Part shown: piece by piece, positions 60,301 through 64,000 of the stretch
How the letters are laid out: every line of letters begins with the position of its first letter
Position numbering within the stretch: position 1 is the first letter of the stretch
NCBI GenBank assembly: GCA_902560025.1
Contig: CACEKL010000004.1
Coordinates: forward strand, 1-64,000
Direction: 5' to 3'
Length of the DNA: 64,000 bases
Source: an uncultured Bacteroidota bacterium
Lineage (GTDB): Bacteria; Bacteroidota; Bacteroidia; Flavobacteriales; Flavobacteriaceae
Position numbers and translations under genes: made by a program
Notes under the pieces: generated by a model
The model's database searches: none
What the model saw: the letters and a program-made list of their open reading frames with translations, nothing else
What the model was told of the DNA's origin: nothing

Positions 60301-60558
60301 TTTAGTCATATTCCCTGTAAAGAAAATATCATCAAGATCATCATTGTTAATATCACCAACAGAGACACCACCACCCATATATATGTATGGATAAGTAAAA
60401 TAATTTATTTCATTGTCTTCATATAGTTGATTAATAAAATCAACTCCAGTATCATTACTTGATAGTAAAGTAAACTGATTTTCGTTTGCTGAATTATCAC
60501 ATGAGACAAATGCAATAGAAGCAAACAATAATATTGAAAGTAGGTTTAAATTTTTCAT
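57292..60558 (-). CDS. Large FG-GAP/VCBS-repeat lipoprotein with ASPIC/UnbV domain
   Basis: 1088 residues, signal peptide ending AFVSC. Many DxDxDGxxDL calcium-binding-type repeats (DINNDGLLDIYV, DLDNDGWKDLFISN, DFDNDGDMDLVVGN) form beta-propeller blades before and after an ASPIC/UnbV segment (VKVLWPDGKTEELNNVEANT, about 550-580). This CRTAC1-like architecture is common next to SusCD pairs in marine Bacteroidota, where such proteins are thought to bind glycans at the surface. It overlaps GH20 by 23 bases. Confidence 0.92.
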   Translation of the reverse strand: MKNLNLLSILLFASIAFVSCDNSANENQFTLLSSNDTGVDFINQLYEDNEINYFTYPYIYMGGGVSVGDINNDDLDDIFFTGNMTKNRLYLNKGNLKFEDITDSSGSGGDDRWYTGSTMIDINNDGLLDIYVSVAGLDGIKNNELYINNGDNTFTESAKDYGIDDIGNSVQATFFDYDKDGDLDLYVANYPITPFDAPRSYYFYKMQNTDDYETDNLYRNDGSSFTRVTEEAGLRTYGLTLSATIGDLNNDSYPDIYISNDFSSPDFMYMNNGDGTFSESVKETTNQTSFYGMGVDIADFNNDSYLDYIQVDMDAKDNRRSKANMASMNPDLFWSTVNYGFHYQYMHNTLQLNRRIEGDKPFFSNISRLSGISSTDWSWGPLLADLDNDGWKDLFISNGIRREINHRDFFNEIKLRPMSNDSLLYYTEQMPSEAIANFTFKNNTDLTFTDVSESWGLDQKNFSNGATYADLDNDGDLELIVNNVDQEAQIYRNNSKNNFIKVKLKGSDQNPIGIDSRVFVKTTDNNQMQELTLSRGFQSSVSTYLNFGVGNEEIIESVKVLWPDGKTEELNNVEANTTIEFDIKNSMIEALDDEKLNLYFENEEIVNHKHKENIYDDYAKEVLLPHENSKLGPGIATGDINGDGLEDFVIGGAKDQSTAFYFQNSNGSFSQRSFYFSSSHSKYEDMDMILNDFDSDGDLDLYIVSGGNEFEPNSPILKDRIYVNDGKGYFSYSENSIPNNYSSGMRVSSEDFDKDGDLDLFVGGRVVPGSYPLPADSFLLVNQSDKDEIKFVNADYSDFPFRDIGLVTSSVWVDYNNDGWKDLIVVGEWTPVKFFKNQDGKFSEDKSMIDEDSTRGWWYDVIAEDFDNDGDMDLVVGNLGNNYKYQATEDETFDIFYNDFDKNNSGDIVLSYYNDGEQFPLRGRQCSSDQIPAIKTKFQDYDAFSIATLEDVYGDTDLDNSLHYFTKTFSSIYLENTGNSFEMNKLPVLSQLSAINKILKKDIDKDGYVDIIVSGNMFNSEVETPRNDGSVGVFLKFEPETGFQAIPTKESGLFLNGDIKDMEFINLKNNDYIISAKNNDLVEFTRIK

Positions 60559-60570
60559 GAGGTAAATTTA

Positions 60571-60602
60571 AAAAAAAACAGGATGAAAATTAATTCATCC
60601 TG
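60571..60602 (-). terminator. Hairpin between susD-like and FG-GAP genes
   Basis: CAGGATGAA pairs with TTCATCCTG and is followed on the minus strand by a run of T. It may partly end the susCD message and lower expression of the downstream genes. Confidence 0.8.
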
Positions 60603-60630
60603 CTTTAATTTTTAGCTAGAATTTATTTGA

Positions 60631-62304
60631 CTAGTGACCAGGATTTTGAGTTAAAGCCCCTTCTGAAGAGTCAATTGCATTCAATGGAATAGGAAGTGCA
60701 TTATGCTTAGCTGAAACTGGGTTAGCTCTTGCTCCAAATGGAGTAATAGTTCTACCCTCGTTAGAAATATAAGTATTTAATGCGTCAACCATAACACCCC
60801 ATCTTCTTAAATCAAAAAGACGGTGTCCTTCCATACCTAATTCAACTCTTCTTTCATGTCTAACTGCATTTCTAGCAGCAGATTGATCAGTCCAAGCTGA
60901 GTTATAAGTATCGATTACATAGTTAGGAGAAGCATCAGCACGTGGACCGTTCTTAGCTCTTGCTCTAACTTGGTTAACATATCCTCTACCAGTTTCAAGT
61001 GCACCAGTTTCAACAGCAGCTTCTGCAGCCATTAATAAAACGTCAGCATATCTTAAAATATGATAGTTAATTCCAGTTCTTTGCTCACCCCAACCACCGG
61101 TACCTCTGTTAGCATCGTCACCAGCAGTATAAAGGTTTTTCTTGTTAACATAAGGACCAGATACATCTGTAAAAGATGCTCTAATGTTATCCTTACCTGT
61201 CATAGGTCCAAAACCATTTAAGTCAATTCCACGTCTTCCGACAGTGAAATCAAGTCTCGGGTCTAATGGACCAGTATGTGGAGTAAATGCCTCGGTTTCA
61301 TAGATACCGTAGTCATTTGCTACATCAGATGTAGCCCAGTCAGCTTTAGGAAGACCATTTGCATCTGTTTGGAATGCATTAGTTAAGTCTTGGGAAGGCT
61401 GATAGAAACCACAACACATACCACCTGTCATAGAACCAATTGGGAAGTTTAATGTACCTCCTCTGTTACCTTGTGGAGACTGACCTCCATCAGAAGCAAA
61501 TTGGATAGCGAAAATCATCTCAGAACTGTTTTCACCTGCAGATCTAAAGTTTGCAGAGTAATCTGGGTTAAGTGCATAATCACCAGAGTTAATAACAGCT
61601 TCTAGTTGAGAAAGAGCTTCTCCCCATTTACCTTGGTAAAGTAAAGCTCTACCTAAGTAAGCTTTAGCAGCAGACACAATTGGTCTACCTGGCTCACTTC
61701 TTGTAGATGATAGGTTGTTAGCAGCATATGAGAAATCTGCCTCAATAGCACTCCAAATAGGACCACTGTTTGGCTGATTAAACTCACTAGCAGCATAGTT
61801 TTCATCTGAAATGTAAGGTACATTCACCCACATTCTTTGAATTTCAAAGTTATAGTGACCTCTTAAGAATCTGGCTTGAGCTAATTGAGATGTAAAATCA
61901 CTTGGATTAGCAGAATTGTTAATCAAGTCAATTACAGCGTTTGCTCTGTTAACACCAGCAAAAAGAGCTTGCCATCTTCCCTCGAAGTAAGGATTCGTAG
62001 ATCCCCAGTCGAAAAGTTCAATAAGCAATAAGTCAGCCTGGTCACCATCAGTTGATCCTTTGTGAGCATCATCTGAGATTACATCAAGCCACCAGTTGTC
62101 ACCACTTTTTGTCCAATCTGCACCTGGACCTCCGTTTCTAATACCATCAAGCACTGAATAAGCACCTGTTAATAAAAGATCAACTCCAGTTGCGTTCTGT
62201 AGAGCAGCATCACTTAGCGACCCTACAGGATCAATTTCAGTAAAGTCATCAGAACATGACACTAAAATTGACGCCGATAATAAAATTGTTAGAATTTTTT
62301 TCAT
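60631..62304 (-). CDS. SusD/RagB family glycan-binding lipoprotein
   Basis: 557 residues, lipobox LVSC. AALQNATGVDLLLTGAYSVL, helical TPR-like repeats, YHILRYADVLLMAAEA and RHERRVELGMEGHRLFDLRR are the SusD signature; it ends in the usual IPLNAIDSS...LTQNPGH form. It sits on the cell surface as the lid of the SusC transporter and binds the glycan. It starts 18 bases after the susC-like stop. Codons here look more GC-rich and uniform than in the rest of the window, as in highly expressed genes. Confidence 0.96.
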   Translation of the reverse strand: MKKILTILLSASILVSCSDDFTEIDPVGSLSDAALQNATGVDLLLTGAYSVLDGIRNGGPGADWTKSGDNWWLDVISDDAHKGSTDGDQADLLLIELFDWGSTNPYFEGRWQALFAGVNRANAVIDLINNSANPSDFTSQLAQARFLRGHYNFEIQRMWVNVPYISDENYAASEFNQPNSGPIWSAIEADFSYAANNLSSTRSEPGRPIVSAAKAYLGRALLYQGKWGEALSQLEAVINSGDYALNPDYSANFRSAGENSSEMIFAIQFASDGGQSPQGNRGGTLNFPIGSMTGGMCCGFYQPSQDLTNAFQTDANGLPKADWATSDVANDYGIYETEAFTPHTGPLDPRLDFTVGRRGIDLNGFGPMTGKDNIRASFTDVSGPYVNKKNLYTAGDDANRGTGGWGEQRTGINYHILRYADVLLMAAEAAVETGALETGRGYVNQVRARAKNGPRADASPNYVIDTYNSAWTDQSAARNAVRHERRVELGMEGHRLFDLRRWGVMVDALNTYISNEGRTITPFGARANPVSAKHNALPIPLNAIDSSEGALTQNPGH

Positions 62305-62322
62305 TTTTTCTAATTTTTGGGG

Positions 62323-64000
62323 TTAAAATTTAATATTAATACCTAAAGACGATATGCTATTCGAAGGATATTGAGAATCATAAACACCAATATCTAGAGC
62401 ACCACCTCTTGGTACTTCAGGATCCAGACCTGTAAAGTCAGTTAAAGTAAGTAAGTTAGTACCATTATAGTAAACTCTTGCACTAGATGCACCTAACTTA
62501 GATGCAATAGCATCAGGTAAAGTGTATCCTATTTGTAAAGATCTAAGTCTTACATAAGAACCATCTCTAACAAAGAAAGAGTTAGCAGTAGAAAACTCAC
62601 TGTTAAGTGTTGTTTCACTTAATGCAGGTAACTCAGCACCAGTATTAGTTGGAGACCAAGAATCTAAAACTCTTGTACTTCTATTTCCATTAAAGAAATA
62701 AGGAGTCTCGTAATATAATGCTGTGTAATCAAATATATCATTTCCTAGAGAACCATTCCAGAACATGCTCATATCCCAGTTCTTGTATGCAAAATTCATA
62801 TTCACACCAAAGATTAAGTCTGGATGAGGATCACCGATCTTAGTTCTATCGCTATCATTAATAACTCCATCACCATTGATATCTTCATATTTAAATCTAC
62901 CAGGACCAGCACCATCTTGAGTTGCATGGGCTGCTACTTCAGCATCATTTTGGAAAATACCAATAACCTTTCTTCCATAGAAGTAAGAAATTGGCTCCCC
63001 AACAGAAGTTCTTGTCATAGATCCAATCCTTGTACTACCTCCAGAGTAGAACTCACTAATTAGCTCAGTTACTTCGTTAACAGCTTTTGTTGCGTTAGCA
63101 GAAATAGAATAAGTTAGACCATTTGAAGTTACATCAGTATAGTTAATTGATAAATCAAAACCTGAAGACTTCATTGAACCTAAGTTTGTATATGGTGCAG
63201 AAGCATCAATTGCAGTGGTACTAATTTTCTGAGTATCCTGAGCCACAAGTCCATCAGTTACATTTTCAAAAACATCAAGAGTCATTGTCATTTTATTGTC
63301 AAAGAATCCTGCGTCAATTGCAAAGTTTTTAGATGTCATTGTCTCCCATGTAAGTAATGGGTTACCTTTAGATGCAATAACAGCACCTGCAGTTGCACCA
63401 CCACTTCCACCAAATGCATAAGCTCCAGTGAACTCATTTATATTAGAAATGTTAATATCAGCATTTGAGATACCAATTTCTTGGTTACCAAGCTCACCAT
63501 AAGATGCTCTAATTTTTAAAGTATCAAATACTGAACTATCAAACCAATCCTCGCTACTCACTAACCATGCAACACTTCCTGAAGGGAATATCGCATCAGC
63601 AGTAGCTTGTGCAAATCTTGAAGTATCATCTTTTCTAACAGTAGCAGTAGCAAAGTACTTACCTCCGTAAGACCAGTTTGCTGTTGCTAATAAAGAGAAA
63701 ATAGAGTTTGAGCTTTGATTTGCATAAGAAATAACAGGAACACCTGATCCATTACTTAGTAAATAGAAGCTTGGACTTTCAAATAAATAGTTTGTTCTTA
63801 AAGCTTGATGACCCTTAAAATTATTCTTAGTAGACTCTGTACCCACTAGAAGATCTAATGTGTGATCTCCAAAAGAGTTTTTATAATTTAAGAAATTTGT
63901 AACAACCCAAGAATCTTGTCTGAAACTTTGTTCAGTAAGAGTGTTGTTAGAAATTGCTTCACCATGCTCTGGGTTAAGAGCTGTAAAGTATCTACCGTTA
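62323..64000 (-). CDS. SusC/RagA TonB-dependent outer-membrane transporter, C-terminal part (cut by window edge)
   Basis: The frame is open from the edge (first full codon at 63999) to a TAA at 62323, about 559 codons. The initiator lies outside; the GTG at 63846 is internal. Barrel features include SYGELGNQEIGISNADI, NLGSMKSSGFDLSINYT, DINGDGVINDSDRTKIGDP and SYVRLRSLQIGYTLP, typical of SusC. With SusD it imports oligosaccharides using TonB. It is the first visible gene of the minus-strand glycan locus. Confidence 0.95.
   Translation of the reverse strand, partial: NGRYFTALNPEHGEAISNNTLTEQSFRQDSWVVTNFLNYKNSFGDHTLDLLVGTESTKNNFKGHQALRTNYLFESPSFYLLSNGSGVPVISYANQSSNSIFSLLATANWSYGGKYFATATVRKDDTSRFAQATADAIFPSGSVAWLVSSEDWFDSSVFDTLKIRASYGELGNQEIGISNADINISNINEFTGAYAFGGSGGATAGAVIASKGNPLLTWETMTSKNFAIDAGFFDNKMTMTLDVFENVTDGLVAQDTQKISTTAIDASAPYTNLGSMKSSGFDLSINYTDVTSNGLTYSISANATKAVNEVTELISEFYSGGSTRIGSMTRTSVGEPISYFYGRKVIGIFQNDAEVAAHATQDGAGPGRFKYEDINGDGVINDSDRTKIGDPHPDLIFGVNMNFAYKNWDMSMFWNGSLGNDIFDYTALYYETPYFFNGNRSTRVLDSWSPTNTGAELPALSETTLNSEFSTANSFFVRDGSYVRLRSLQIGYTLPDAIASKLGASSARVYYNGTNLLTLTDFTGLDPEVPRGGALDIGVYDSQYPSNSISSLGINIKF

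Noticed and set aside
57292..60558. DNA repeats in the FG-GAP gene
   Set aside because: The repeated character is at protein level (DxDxDGxxDL blades); no long DNA repeats were seen.
1..64000. Defence system, prophage, CRISPR, tRNA or rRNA
   Set aside because: No characteristic proteins, repeats or cloverleaf-like sequences were found on either strand by reading; a dedicated tRNA search was not possible.

Overview
The window is an AT-rich stretch of bacterial chromosome from a member of the Bacteroidota, most likely a marine flavobacterium. The grounds are a SusC/SusD pair, a DUF4834-YfhO gene pair, abundant lipoproteins with Cys-terminated signal peptides, start regions rich in A and T without Shine-Dalgarno sequences, and many MKK-type signal peptides. 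No rRNA, tRNA, CRISPR array, transposase, integrase or phage gene was seen.

Layout. At 0-3.7 kb lie a divergent partial acetyltransferase-like gene, DUF4834, an apparent YfhO::acetyltransferase chimera, and mnmE. From 3.7 to 14.6 kb is an accessory-looking region with a beta-lactamase-fold lipoprotein, NTF2-like lipoproteins, two members of a secreted two-domain family, many hairpin terminators, short dispersed repeats and very small membrane ORFs, followed by a minus-strand block (transporter, peroxiredoxin, esterase, DUF502, DUF2461). From 14.6 to 20.8 kb are an M28 carboxypeptidase and operons of tiny proteins. From 20.8 to 31 kb are a tocopherol cyclase homologue, a plug-only lipoprotein, an isochorismatase, an MFS-rhodanese-amidase operon, and a 2OG oxygenase facing an ABM-domain protein. 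From 31 to 40 kb are amide-bond hydrolases (histone-deacetylase family, penicillin acylase, isoaspartyl peptidase, ChbG-like deacetylase, N-formylglutamate-amidohydrolase-like), dapF and MarC. From 40 to 53.7 kb are fasciclin, a split 5'-nucleotidase, metal-binding proteins, an aldo/keto reductase, CotH, PCD, an AlkA-type glycosylase and a DUF255 thioredoxin-fold protein. From 53.7 kb to the right edge is a minus-strand polysaccharide utilization locus: SusC (cut by the edge), SusD, a giant FG-GAP/UnbV lipoprotein, a GH20 hexosaminidase and a HGSNAT-like membrane acetyltransferase.

How the genes work together. The right-hand locus is a coherent system for an amino-sugar glycan: SusCD imports oligomers, the FG-GAP lipoprotein is a likely surface partner, GH20 removes terminal N-acetylhexosamine, and the transmembrane acetyltransferase may re-acetylate terminal glucosamine so that GH20 can act. 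Elsewhere the most striking theme is lineage expansion of small exported proteins: six paralogues of an unrecognised secreted family of 226-251 residues, apparently two ferredoxin-like (ABM-like) domains each, and four NTF2-like lipoproteins, mostly as single genes bounded by strong terminators. A second theme is very small, often translationally coupled, membrane peptides (24-56 residues), most of which standard gene callers would miss.

The single most unusual structure is at the left edge. The N-terminal half of YfhO is fused in frame to the C-terminal part of a GNAT-like protein, whose missing N-terminal part lies divergently just upstream. This is the signature of an inversion between two head-to-head genes, or of an assembly error with the same geometry.
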